Assembly: GCF_018619475.1 (NCBI RefSeq)
Contig: NZ_JAHFZG010000004.1
Location: 124,001 to 188,000, forward strand
Direction of reading: 5' to 3'
Source: Rhodomicrobium sp. Az07
Lineage (GTDB): Bacteria > Pseudomonadota > Alphaproteobacteria > Rhizobiales > Rhodomicrobiaceae
DNA length: 64,000 nt
The position numbers and the translations under genes were made by a program. Of the stretch, positions 56,600 through 64,000 are shown in pieces. Numbering within the stretch: the first letter of the stretch is position 1; each line of letters opens with the position of its first letter. The notes below the pieces were generated by a model, which was given only the letters and a program-made list of their open reading frames with translations, was not told where the DNA came from and searched no databases.

Positions 56600-56725
56600 G
56601 CTCATTTCCGATTTCGGTCGAAAGACGGGGCGCGAGAAATCGCGCTCCGTTTCGTTTCGGGTTTCCGTCATCGTCGCCCCACAGTATTGCCGACATCTGC
56701 CACCGTCCCGCCGGAGCGCTCGGCA

Positions 56726-57670
56726 TCACGCCTCGCGGATGACGTTGCGCATGGTGCCGATCCCCTCGATCTCCGTTTCCAGCACATCGCCGGGCTTCAG
56801 CCATTCCGGCGGCGTGCGCCCCATGCCGACGCCCGGCGGGGTGCCGGTGGAGATGACGTCGCCCGGCTGAAGCGTCATGCCGCGCGAAAGCTCCGCGATG
56901 ACGCGCGGGATCCTGAAATGCATGTCGCGCGTGTTCCCGTCCTGCTTCACGGCGCCGTTCACGCGCGTTACGATGCGAACCGCGCTCGCGTCGAACTCGC
57001 CCGCTGGTACGATCCACGGCCCCATGGGCGCGGTGCCGTCGAGGCTCTTGCCCTTCAGCCATTGCCCGCCATGGCGCGACTTCTGAACATCGCGCGCTGA
57101 CACGTCGTTGATCGCGGTATAGCCGAACACGTAGTCCAGCGCCTCGAATTCGCTGATGTTCTTGCCGCGCCTGCCGATCACGACGCCAAGCTCCGCCTCC
57201 CAGTCGATCTGCGCCGAAATAGCGGCGTCGTAGGGGATCGGATCGAACGGGCCGTTCAGCGCGGCGACCCCCTTCGAGAAGAACACCGGATGCTCGGGCA
57301 ATTTCTGGTTCGGGTCGCGGAAGGCAGCGCCCTCGCTGAAATGCTCCGGAAAATTCCAGCCGACGCAGAAAATGTTGCCGTTGAGGCGCGGCAGCGGCGG
57401 AAGGATTCGCACGGCGGAGATATTGAAACCGCCGTGCGGCACCATCTCCGCAAGCTCGCGAACTTCCGCCAGCGCTTCCGCCCCGCCCTCGATGAGCGCG
57501 CGCATGGATGTGCCGTCGAAACCGAGCCAACGGTCCGCGCGGCGCGCCGCTTCGGCGACATCGGTCACATGGCCGTCCGGTCGCACGATGCCGAGCCTCG
57601 CGCGCCCTTGCTCGTCCGCGAACGTAAGCAGCCTCAGTTTCGAATCGAGCGGCACCTCGATGGTGGTCAT
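56726..57670 (-). CDS. Fumarylacetoacetate hydrolase family protein
   Basis: The 314-residue protein has the FAH fold: GNIFCVGWNFPEHFSEG near residues 98-114, DWEAELGVVIGRRG near 156-169 with metal-binding acids, and TGTPPGVGMGRTPPEWLKPGD near the C-terminus. Family members cleave or isomerise acylpyruvate-type or aromatic ring-cleavage products; the substrate here is unknown. It is a single gene with AAGGAGAA upstream of its ATG. Confidence 0.9.
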   Translation of the reverse strand: MTTIEVPLDSKLRLLTFADEQGRARLGIVRPDGHVTDVAEAARRADRWLGFDGTSMRALIEGGAEALAEVRELAEMVPHGGFNISAVRILPPLPRLNGNIFCVGWNFPEHFSEGAAFRDPNQKLPEHPVFFSKGVAALNGPFDPIPYDAAISAQIDWEAELGVVIGRRGKNISEFEALDYVFGYTAINDVSARDVQKSRHGGQWLKGKSLDGTAPMGPWIVPAGEFDASAVRIVTRVNGAVKQDGNTRDMHFRIPRVIAELSRGMTLQPGDVISTGTPPGVGMGRTPPEWLKPGDVLETEIEGIGTMRNVIREA

Positions 57671-57854
57671 GACATTCTCCTTCGGCTGGAGCGTTTGGCG
57701 TTCGGCGCTTCACTTGCCTTACCCGGCTTTCTCACACTCTCCAGTTTGCGGCGGAGCGGAACCCCGCGCAATCGAGAACGAAATCGGTCGGGCCTACGCA
57801 AGACGCATGAATTAGAGTATGTAGGAGTTGGCTCGCCGAATGAGGGAACAGCCC

Positions 57855-58226
57855 ATGCGTGCCTTTCGTTTGCTGATGCTCGTCGTGGTGATTCTGTGCC
57901 TTGTGCCGATTCTGGCTCTGATCGGCGCGGGAGCGGCGGCGCGTGTCGCCGGATGCGCTCTCGATCCCGGCCAATCGCTGCCCTGCCCGGTTCTCGGAAG
58001 CGACTACGGCGATGAGCTGTTTTCCATCCTGAATTTCGGCATGCACACCGTCGAGGCCATCGCTATCCTCGGCGCGGTTATCGTGGTCTGGGTGATCGTG
58101 GAAATCGTGGCGGCGATCGGCAGGAAGCCGCGAAACCCGAGGCCGTCCGAGCTGGACAGCCAAGCGGGGCGAAAAAACGCCACTCAGGCGCCCGCCGCCT
58201 CCCGGAAGCGGGCACGCGGATCGTAG
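57855..58226 (+). CDS. Small two-span membrane protein of unknown function
   Basis: A 123-residue protein with an N-terminal span (residues ~5-29), a short loop with CALDPGQSLPCPVLG holding two cysteines that could form a disulfide, a second span (residues ~68-88) and a basic tail. I chose the ATG at 57855 with GAGGGA upstream; ATG at 57840 is the alternative. The tail overlaps the end of the convergent dnaJ-like gene by 43 bp. No family was recognised. Confidence 0.65.
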   Translation: MRAFRLLMLVVVILCLVPILALIGAGAAARVAGCALDPGQSLPCPVLGSDYGDELFSILNFGMHTVEAIAILGAVIVVWVIVEIVAAIGRKPRNPRPSELDSQAGRKNATQAPAASRKRARGS

Positions 58227-59116
58227 GGCTGCTTCTTCGCCCACTCATGCATGAGGCGCTCAAGCTCCGGGTCGATGACGGGCGGCAACACGATTTTCAG
58301 CGTGATGAGCTGGTCGCCATGCGTACCGGAGCGCGCATTGCGCACACCCTTGCCGCGCAGCCGCAGCACCTGCCCGCTCGATGCGCCCTTCGGGATCGCA
58401 ACCGTCACACGCCCGCCGATGGTCGGCACCTCGATGCGGCTGCCGAGCACGGCCTCGTCAAGCGAAACCGGCAATTCCAGCGTTATGTTGTCGCCGTCGC
58501 GCGAAAACAGGGGATGCGGCTGAATCTTCAGTTCGATGAGCGCATCGCCGGGCTCGCCTCGCCCCGCGCCGGGGCCGCCCTTGTGGCGAAGCCTGAGCGT
58601 TTGCCCGCTTTCGACGCCCGCCGGGACCGTGATGTCGAGCGTCTCGTTATCGGGAAACTGCACGCGCTTCTTCACGCCGTTGACGGCTTCGAGAAAGCTG
58701 ATTTCGAGGTTGTAGCGGTAATCCATGCCGCGCATCGTGAACGCGCCGGACGGCCCGCGCCTGCCGAACAGGTCGCCGAAGATGTCGGAAAAGTCGCCGC
58801 CCGCGCCGCCATTGTGAGACGCGCCGAAGCCATCGTGATCGCGGCCCGCGCCGCCGGCGCCGTAATCGCGGTAAAACGGGTTCGCGCGCTCATTACCCAT
58901 CGAGTCGATCTCGCCCGCGTCGTAGCGCTTGCGTTTCTCGGGGCTGCCGAGCACGGCGAACGCCGCCGACACGCGCTTGAACTTCTCCTCGCAGGCCGGA
59001 TCGCCCTTGTTCTGGTCCGGGTGCAGGTCTTTGGCGAGCTTGCGATACGCCCGACGGACCTCGTCGTTCGTCGCGGTGCGCTTCAGCCCTAGAACAGCGT
59101 AGAGATCTTGGTCCAT
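58184..59116 (-). CDS. DnaJ-like co-chaperone (CbpA type)
   Basis: The 310-residue protein has a J domain with the HPD motif (KLAKDLHPDQNKGDP near residues 27-41), a Gly/Phe/Asp-rich linker and the two DnaJ C-terminal beta domains. It lacks the CxxCxGxG zinc-finger repeats of DnaJ, so it is of the CbpA or class B type. It presumably stimulates DnaK on client proteins. It overlaps the convergent membrane protein gene by 43 bp. Confidence 0.9.
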   Translation of the reverse strand: MDQDLYAVLGLKRTATNDEVRRAYRKLAKDLHPDQNKGDPACEEKFKRVSAAFAVLGSPEKRKRYDAGEIDSMGNERANPFYRDYGAGGAGRDHDGFGASHNGGAGGDFSDIFGDLFGRRGPSGAFTMRGMDYRYNLEISFLEAVNGVKKRVQFPDNETLDITVPAGVESGQTLRLRHKGGPGAGRGEPGDALIELKIQPHPLFSRDGDNITLELPVSLDEAVLGSRIEVPTIGGRVTVAIPKGASSGQVLRLRGKGVRNARSGTHGDQLITLKIVLPPVIDPELERLMHEWAKKQPYDPRARFREAAGA

Positions 59117-59230
59117 GGAACGTTGGGTGCAGGAGTTGTCAGCGTTGCGAACTATGCAAAGACCGTTACAGAACGATGGGAGTCAAGCTTAACTTGTCCC
59201 GCTTCGGTCCGGCCGGTTCGCGGACGCGAA

Positions 59231-60799
59231 TTATCCCCCGAACAAGCCGCTGAAAAATGTCTGTTTCACGTGTTTCGATATCGCAACCTCAGGCTGAAGC
59301 GTCATTTCGCGCGCGACGGAGCGCAGACGCCGCCGCAATTGCTCGCCGTCGAGCGATTCGAGCTTCGTCGGCAAGGACAGCACAAGCTTGCCCTCTTCAC
59401 ACAGAAGCGTGGTCTGCGGCAGGAGGCCCTTCATTCCCGCCGTCAGCGTGTGAGCAACGCGAACCGTTTGCCCGATGATAAGCGCGCGTTTCTGGAGCGG
59501 GCGCGGCAGAAGTTGCGCAAGCTTCGGCATCAACTCGCCCTGAAGCTTCCGCTCGTAGCGATGATACACGCACAGCGCGAGGAAGGCGCGGCCGGGATGA
59601 TCGATCCCCGCGAACGCCGATTGCGAGATGAGCACCGCGCTCTGCTCGCCGCGATAGTCGGGATGCGCGCGCCAGGAGATGTCGGAGAGAAGGCAGGCCG
59701 CGTGACGCAGGCGGCGCTCATCCTCGTGTTCGTGATCGTTCGAGGTCGCGAAAAGCCCATCGGTCCATGAGATGAGTTCGCGCCCATGCTGCGGCGAGCG
59801 CGCGCGCAACATCGCCACCGTTTCGCATGCTGAAAGCAGCGGATCTTCGGCGCGTTCCGTCTCGTTGAGAAGCCGGTAGATCGTGCCTTCGCGAACGCCG
59901 AATGCCGAAAAGATGAGATCGGACGGCTGCATCTTGCGGATCAGCGAGTTGAGAAGCAGCGCGCCGAGGGGTACGGTTTCCTCGCGCCCGGCCGACATGC
60001 CGGCGAGCCGCTTCAACCCCGTTGGCGAGTTGTTGGCGTAACGCGCGGTGATCTGAAGCGCCTTTCTGGCATCGAGCTTGTAGCCGTGAACGGCGGAAAG
60101 CGGGTAGTTGGTCTGGGCCATATGGAGCTTCGCCAGCGCGCGCCATGTGCCGCCGATCGCGTAGAAATTCTCGCCGCGCACATGGTTGAGCCAGTCCACC
60201 GAGGCGAGCGCATCCTCGATGATGGGGATCGCTTCGGTCTTCTCGCCATGGGTTCGCTCTGCCAGCGCCAGACTGCCGAGCGGCAGCGAAATCTTGTCGG
60301 ACATCGTGTCGCCATGGATGCGCACGAGTTCCATGCTGCCGCCGCCGAGGTCGCCGACGATACCGCACGGATTGACGAAGCCCGCGCGAATACCCGTGGC
60401 GGCAAGCTCCGCCTCCTCTGCGTTGCCGATCACGCGGATGGGGACGCCGCAGGCTTCCTCAGCCTTCGCGAGAAAGTCCGGCCCGTCCTCCGCCCAGCGA
60501 ACCGCCGCCGTTGCGAAGGGATGGATGTCGCGCTCGCGCACGCCGCAAATGTCAGCGAGCTTGCGGAAGCGCGCGAGCGAGGCGAGCGCTTTCGGCACGG
60601 TTTCGGGATTGAGGCGCTTCAATTCGTTGAGATAACGGCCGAGGCCGCACATCGCCTTCTCCTGAAAGAGAGGCGTCGGCGCGCGGGTCAGTCTTTCATA
60701 GACGACGAGGCGGATCGAGTTCGAACCGATGTCGATGACGGCCACCGGGCGCGCGCCAGGCAACCGTCCACTTATCGAACCGAGCGTCGTATTATCCAC
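59231..60799 (-). CDS. ppx: Exopolyphosphatase / GppA phosphatase
   Basis: The 522-residue enzyme has the ASKHA-fold start VAVIDIGSNSIRLVVYE near residues 19-35 and the phosphate motif GDLGGGSMELV near 149-159; an HD-type helical region with RLRHAACLLSDI follows. Ppx degrades polyphosphate from the end. It lies downstream of ppk1 (166 bp) on the same strand, the typical alphaproteobacterial order hdaA-ppk-ppx, so the enzymes that make and break polyphosphate are neighbours. Confidence 0.93.
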   Translation of the reverse strand: MDNTTLGSISGRLPGARPVAVIDIGSNSIRLVVYERLTRAPTPLFQEKAMCGLGRYLNELKRLNPETVPKALASLARFRKLADICGVRERDIHPFATAAVRWAEDGPDFLAKAEEACGVPIRVIGNAEEAELAATGIRAGFVNPCGIVGDLGGGSMELVRIHGDTMSDKISLPLGSLALAERTHGEKTEAIPIIEDALASVDWLNHVRGENFYAIGGTWRALAKLHMAQTNYPLSAVHGYKLDARKALQITARYANNSPTGLKRLAGMSAGREETVPLGALLLNSLIRKMQPSDLIFSAFGVREGTIYRLLNETERAEDPLLSACETVAMLRARSPQHGRELISWTDGLFATSNDHEHEDERRLRHAACLLSDISWRAHPDYRGEQSAVLISQSAFAGIDHPGRAFLALCVYHRYERKLQGELMPKLAQLLPRPLQKRALIIGQTVRVAHTLTAGMKGLLPQTTLLCEEGKLVLSLPTKLESLDGEQLRRRLRSVAREMTLQPEVAISKHVKQTFFSGLFGG

Positions 60800-60965
60800 G
60801 AATCATCCTCGTGTTCTGGCGCATGTTTTTGCTCCAAGGCGCTGCCCACATTCAAGCACTCGGAGGCGCTTCGAGACCTTCGGGCAACGTGTTGAGTTTA
60901 GCTCGGTTGGAGTTTCACATCTGATCGGGCCACCGCAGGTGTGCATCAAATGCGAAACGATTGCA

Positions 60966-63191
60966 CTAGGCGTGCGGTGCCGATGCAACCGCGAAACGTC
61001 GCGGGAAGTTCTGCTTGAGCGCGCCGCCGCGCCCCGAAAGACTGGGATTTGTCATGAAGTACTCGTGCGCGCTGAAAGGTTCCTCGCCGGGCTTCAGATG
61101 AAGCCGCTGGGAGCTGCCGTCGGCGCAGATTTTCCAGCTCTGGAGATTATCCTTCAGATTGGCGATCATGATCTGGTCCAGAATCTGCTCGTGAACGGTG
61201 GGATTTGTTATCGCGGTCATGGCCTCGACGCGCCGCTCCAGGTTGCGCGGCATCATGTCGGCGGAACTGATATACACGTGAGCGTCCTCGGAAGGCAATC
61301 CGTGCCCTGCCCCGAAGCAATAGATACGTGAATGTTCCAGAAACCGGCCGATGATGCTTTTCGCGCGGATGTTTTCGGAAAGGTCTTTAATCCCCGGCTT
61401 GAGGCAGCAGATGCCGCGGATGACGAGGTCGACGGGCACGCCCGACAGGCTCGCCTCGTAGAGCGCGTCGATCACTTCCGGATCGACAAGCGCATTGAGT
61501 TTCATCCAGATCGCGGCGGGGCGGCCCGCCTTGGCATGCGCGATCTCGTTGTGAATTTCCTCGATGATCCGCGCCTTGATACCGTGCGGCGAGATATACA
61601 TGCGTTCGAGGTTGTTGGGGCGGCTATAAGTCGTCACGTAATTGAAGATACGCGACACGTCCCGGCCGATGGCGGGGTCGGCGGTGAAGTACGAGAGGTC
61701 CGTGTAGATGCGCGCGGTCGCCGGGTGATAATTGCCCGTGCCGATGTGGCAATAGGTGCGAAGCTCGCCGTTTTCCTTGCGAACGACCTGGCCGAGCTTC
61801 GCATGCGTCTTGAGGTCGAGCTGCGTCAGGCCATAGACCACATGCACGCCCACCTCTTCGAGTTGCTTGGCCCATTCGAGATTGTTCAATTCATCGAAGC
61901 GCGCCGTCACCTCGATCATCACGGTGACGCTCTTGCCCGCCTCGCGCGCCTGCCTGAGCGCCTCCACGATGGGGGAGCGTTTCGACGTGCGGTAGAGCGT
62001 CCATTTGATGGCGACGACATCGGGATCGGACGCGGCCTGCCGCAGATATTGCAGCACCACGTCGAACGATTCGTAAGGGTGGTGAATGATGATGTCCTTC
62101 GCCGAAATGGCGGCGAAGCAGTCGTTTTCGAATTCGGCGATCCGCTCGGGAAAACGGATTTCAAACGGCTTGTAGAGCAGGTCGGGCCGGTCGCTCACGA
62201 TAAGTTGCGAAACGTCGGCGATGGCGAACAGGCCGCTCAACATCACGACATCTTCTCGGCTGATTTTCAGGCCGGCGATGATGAGTTCGCGCGCGGCCTT
62301 TGGCAGCGATTCGCTCATTTCGAGGCGGATCACCTCGCCGAGCTGCCGCCGCACGAGCGCCTTGCGAAGCACCTTCTGCAAGTCTTCGCTCTTTTCCTGA
62401 AATTCGATTCCGCTGTTTCGCAGCGGCCTGAAGAGGCCGACATGCTTCACCTTGAAGCCCGGCAACAGCGCGTGTGCGTGAAGTGCGATCAGCGCCTCCA
62501 TCGCGATGAAGCGGATCGCGGGCTTGGCGTTCGCGCTTTCCGTGTGCGGCAGCCGGACGAACCGGTCGAGGCCGTTCGGAATCACCACGAGAGCATACAT
62601 GAGGCGTGGCTCGTCATCGAAATCCGGATCGCCGGCAAGAGCGAGTTCCCGCGTGCATTCGAGCACAAGCACGAGTTCCTGGCTCTGCACGTGCGGGAAC
62701 GGATGCGCCGCATCGACCGCCACCGCACTCAGCGCCGAAAATACGCGCCGCATGAAATAGATTTCGAGCCAGTCCCGTTCCGCGTCCGACAGCGAATCGG
62801 CGGAGATGACGGAAACCCGCTCATCCGCCATTTCCTCGCGAAGCGCATTCCAGCGCTCCTGCTGGATGGCCGAAAGCGGCATGACGGCCGCATTAATTCT
62901 TTCCACCTGCTGCTTCGGCGTCAGTCCATCAGGTGACAGCTCGACGATCTCGGTCGCAGCCTGTTCGTGGAGGCCCGCGACGCGGACCCTATAGAACTCA
63001 TCGAGGTTGGACCCGGAAATAGCCAGAAAGCGGACGCGCTCAAGAAGCGGGTTACGACTGTTGGCCGATTCCTCAAGAACACGCCTGTTGAATGCGAGCC
63101 ACGACAGCTCCCGGTTGAAAAAGCGTTCCGCGCCAAAGGCTTCTATTCTGTCCCGATATGTGGGGGCAGGTTCGGCTTTGGCGATTTTCAT
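60966..63191 (-). CDS. ppk1: Polyphosphate kinase 1
   Basis: The 741-residue enzyme makes polyphosphate from ATP. It begins with the N domain (RFFNRELSWLAFNRRVLEES near residues 23-42) and contains HHPYESFDVVLQYL, DPDVVAIKWTLYR and CHIGTGNYHP, where the autophosphorylated His and its neighbours lie. Length and domain order are normal for PPK1. The partner ppx is downstream; hdaA lies 281 bp upstream. Confidence 0.95.
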   Translation of the reverse strand: MKIAKAEPAPTYRDRIEAFGAERFFNRELSWLAFNRRVLEESANSRNPLLERVRFLAISGSNLDEFYRVRVAGLHEQAATEIVELSPDGLTPKQQVERINAAVMPLSAIQQERWNALREEMADERVSVISADSLSDAERDWLEIYFMRRVFSALSAVAVDAAHPFPHVQSQELVLVLECTRELALAGDPDFDDEPRLMYALVVIPNGLDRFVRLPHTESANAKPAIRFIAMEALIALHAHALLPGFKVKHVGLFRPLRNSGIEFQEKSEDLQKVLRKALVRRQLGEVIRLEMSESLPKAARELIIAGLKISREDVVMLSGLFAIADVSQLIVSDRPDLLYKPFEIRFPERIAEFENDCFAAISAKDIIIHHPYESFDVVLQYLRQAASDPDVVAIKWTLYRTSKRSPIVEALRQAREAGKSVTVMIEVTARFDELNNLEWAKQLEEVGVHVVYGLTQLDLKTHAKLGQVVRKENGELRTYCHIGTGNYHPATARIYTDLSYFTADPAIGRDVSRIFNYVTTYSRPNNLERMYISPHGIKARIIEEIHNEIAHAKAGRPAAIWMKLNALVDPEVIDALYEASLSGVPVDLVIRGICCLKPGIKDLSENIRAKSIIGRFLEHSRIYCFGAGHGLPSEDAHVYISSADMMPRNLERRVEAMTAITNPTVHEQILDQIMIANLKDNLQSWKICADGSSQRLHLKPGEEPFSAHEYFMTNPSLSGRGGALKQNFPRRFAVASAPHA

Positions 63192-63472
63192 GGTCCACGA
63201 TCTCCGTTTGGCGTCTTGGCGACGCGTGAATTGCGCACTCAGAGCTTGGAAGCGCTTTGTGACATGACAAACACAAAACGCTTAAGCGAAACGGCGTGAC
63301 GACGCTTCGCTCAGAGCGGCCGATGGTGCGCGACCTTCACGCGACGGACAAACTGTTTAACGAAAAGATGACGCCGCACCCGCGCCGCCGCAAGGGCTTA
63401 TCCGGCTTTAACTTCCATCCCCATTACCAGGTAAAGAGACTGGCATGCGTCGGCGCCGTAGCGCTAACGCGC

Positions 63473-64000
63473 CTATTCTTTCGGGGCGTCGTCATCGAAC
63501 TCCGGCCCGCCAGCAACGGCCCTTAATACCTTCGCCGCGAAGGCGCGCGTGACCCGGCGGCGTTCGGCCAGCGCCGCCTTGTCGAGAAGCGACGCCACGG
63601 CATCCGCCGCCGCCATCGAGCGCTCGATGCGCTGGACGAGATAGGCGATCACGTCCGGGGCGATCTCGATGCCGCGATCGCTGAAATGCTTCAGCAGCAG
63701 CGCCGACAGATGCTCCTCGTCCGGCGGCTGGATTTCGGCGGTGGGATAGGAGCGTATGCGCGACCGCAGGTCCGGCAGCGCGATCCGCCAGCTTCCGGGG
63801 GGCGTTCGCGCGGTCAGGAGGATGAAGGATCCGTGTTCGCGCGCGAGGTTCAAATGATGGAACAGCGCCGTTTCCGGGAGCGGCGACGCATCGACATCCT
63901 CCAGAACGAGCGGTTGACGGGGCGCGGCCCAGACGTGGCCATCGAGCGCGGCGGGGTCGGCGAACGCCGCGTTCGCCCGCGCCTTCCAGATATGCGCGAG
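63473..64000 (-). CDS. hdaA: HdaA-like DnaA regulatory inactivator, 5' end outside window
   Basis: The frame enters at the right edge and ends at 63473. The visible ~175 residues carry AHIWKARANAAF, QPLVLEDVDASPLPE, ILLTARTPPGSW (AAA+ sensor region) and an IAPDVIAYLVQRIERSM helix, matching the HdaA/DnaA-like AAA+ proteins. HdaA helps inactivate DnaA-ATP after replication starts. Its place next to ppk1 is a conserved alphaproteobacterial arrangement. Only the C-terminal part can be judged. Confidence 0.85.
   Translation of the reverse strand, partial: LAHIWKARANAAFADPAALDGHVWAAPRQPLVLEDVDASPLPETALFHHLNLAREHGSFILLTARTPPGSWRIALPDLRSRIRSYPTAEIQPPDEEHLSALLLKHFSDRGIEIAPDVIAYLVQRIERSMAAADAVASLLDKAALAERRRVTRAFAAKVLRAVAGGPEFDDDAPKE

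Overview
This high-GC window reads as the chromosome of a purple, phototrophic alphaproteobacterium, most likely of the order Hyphomicrobiales (Rhizobiales). The evidence is a bacteriochlorophyll a photosynthesis superoperon (crtF, bchCXYZ, a pufQ-like gene, pufBALMC) with divergent crtD-crtC, together with alphaproteobacterial gene neighbourhoods: purC-purS-purQ-purL, holB-metG-tatD-metallohydrolase, hdaA-ppk-ppx, and a DUF1476 ATP synthase inhibitor. A Rhodomicrobium-like organism would fit, but the genus is inference and was not tested.

Layout. 1-17.7 kb: housekeeping genes (sua5, a MaoC-type dehydratase, a holB-metG-tatD-metallohydrolase series, gloB with a divergent methyltransferase), a multi-spanning membrane protein, an exported DUF4139 protein, a very large membrane-anchored coiled-coil protein, a 2Fe-2S ferredoxin with its TrxR-like reductase, and a DUF1476 protein. 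17.9-22.9 kb: purC-purS-purQ, an acidic unknown and purL. 22.9-28.4 kb: bluB, two tandem DUF442 proteins, and an ATP-grasp/alpha-E protein coupled to a transglutaminase. 28.5-43.3 kb: mixed genes, including a phosphatase, a small lipoprotein, DUF2267, a lipid A-type acyltransferase, a UbiH-family monooxygenase, a porin, an unknown protein, folB, two exported proteins (one Cys-rich with a PRC barrel), an orphan histidine kinase, a GST, a metallohydrolase, an Lrp regulator and proB. 43.3-56.4 kb: the photosynthesis cluster. 56.5-64 kb: a 34-residue Lys/Ala/Pro peptide, an FAH-family hydrolase, a small membrane protein, a DnaJ-like protein, ppx, ppk1 and the 3' part of hdaA.

How the genes work together. 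CrtF, CrtC and CrtD make methoxylated carotenoids. BchX, BchY and BchZ form chlorophyllide a oxidoreductase, and BchC follows in bacteriochlorophyll synthesis. PufB and PufA form the LH1 antenna, PufL and PufM the reaction-centre core, and PufC the tetrahaem donor. The bchC promoter carries two TGT-N12-AC(A/C) palindromes separated by exactly 8 bp that lie over its -35 and -10 elements, the classical PpsR/CrtJ repressor layout. Hairpins between the puf genes could set different mRNA stabilities, and a strong terminator ends the operon.

The least explained content is intergenic. A ~110-bp two-hairpin element occurs at three places (19863-19972, 30432-30494, 43272-43382), and in two of them its CTAG end forms the stop codon of the neighbouring gene. 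A second palindromic family occurs beside it at two loci. A two-repeat CRISPR-like pair with a 61-bp period lies at 43446-43534. Finally, crtC has no usual start codon near its conserved N-terminus and overlaps the end of crtD. No tRNA or rRNA gene, insertion sequence with a transposase, or prophage was recognised.
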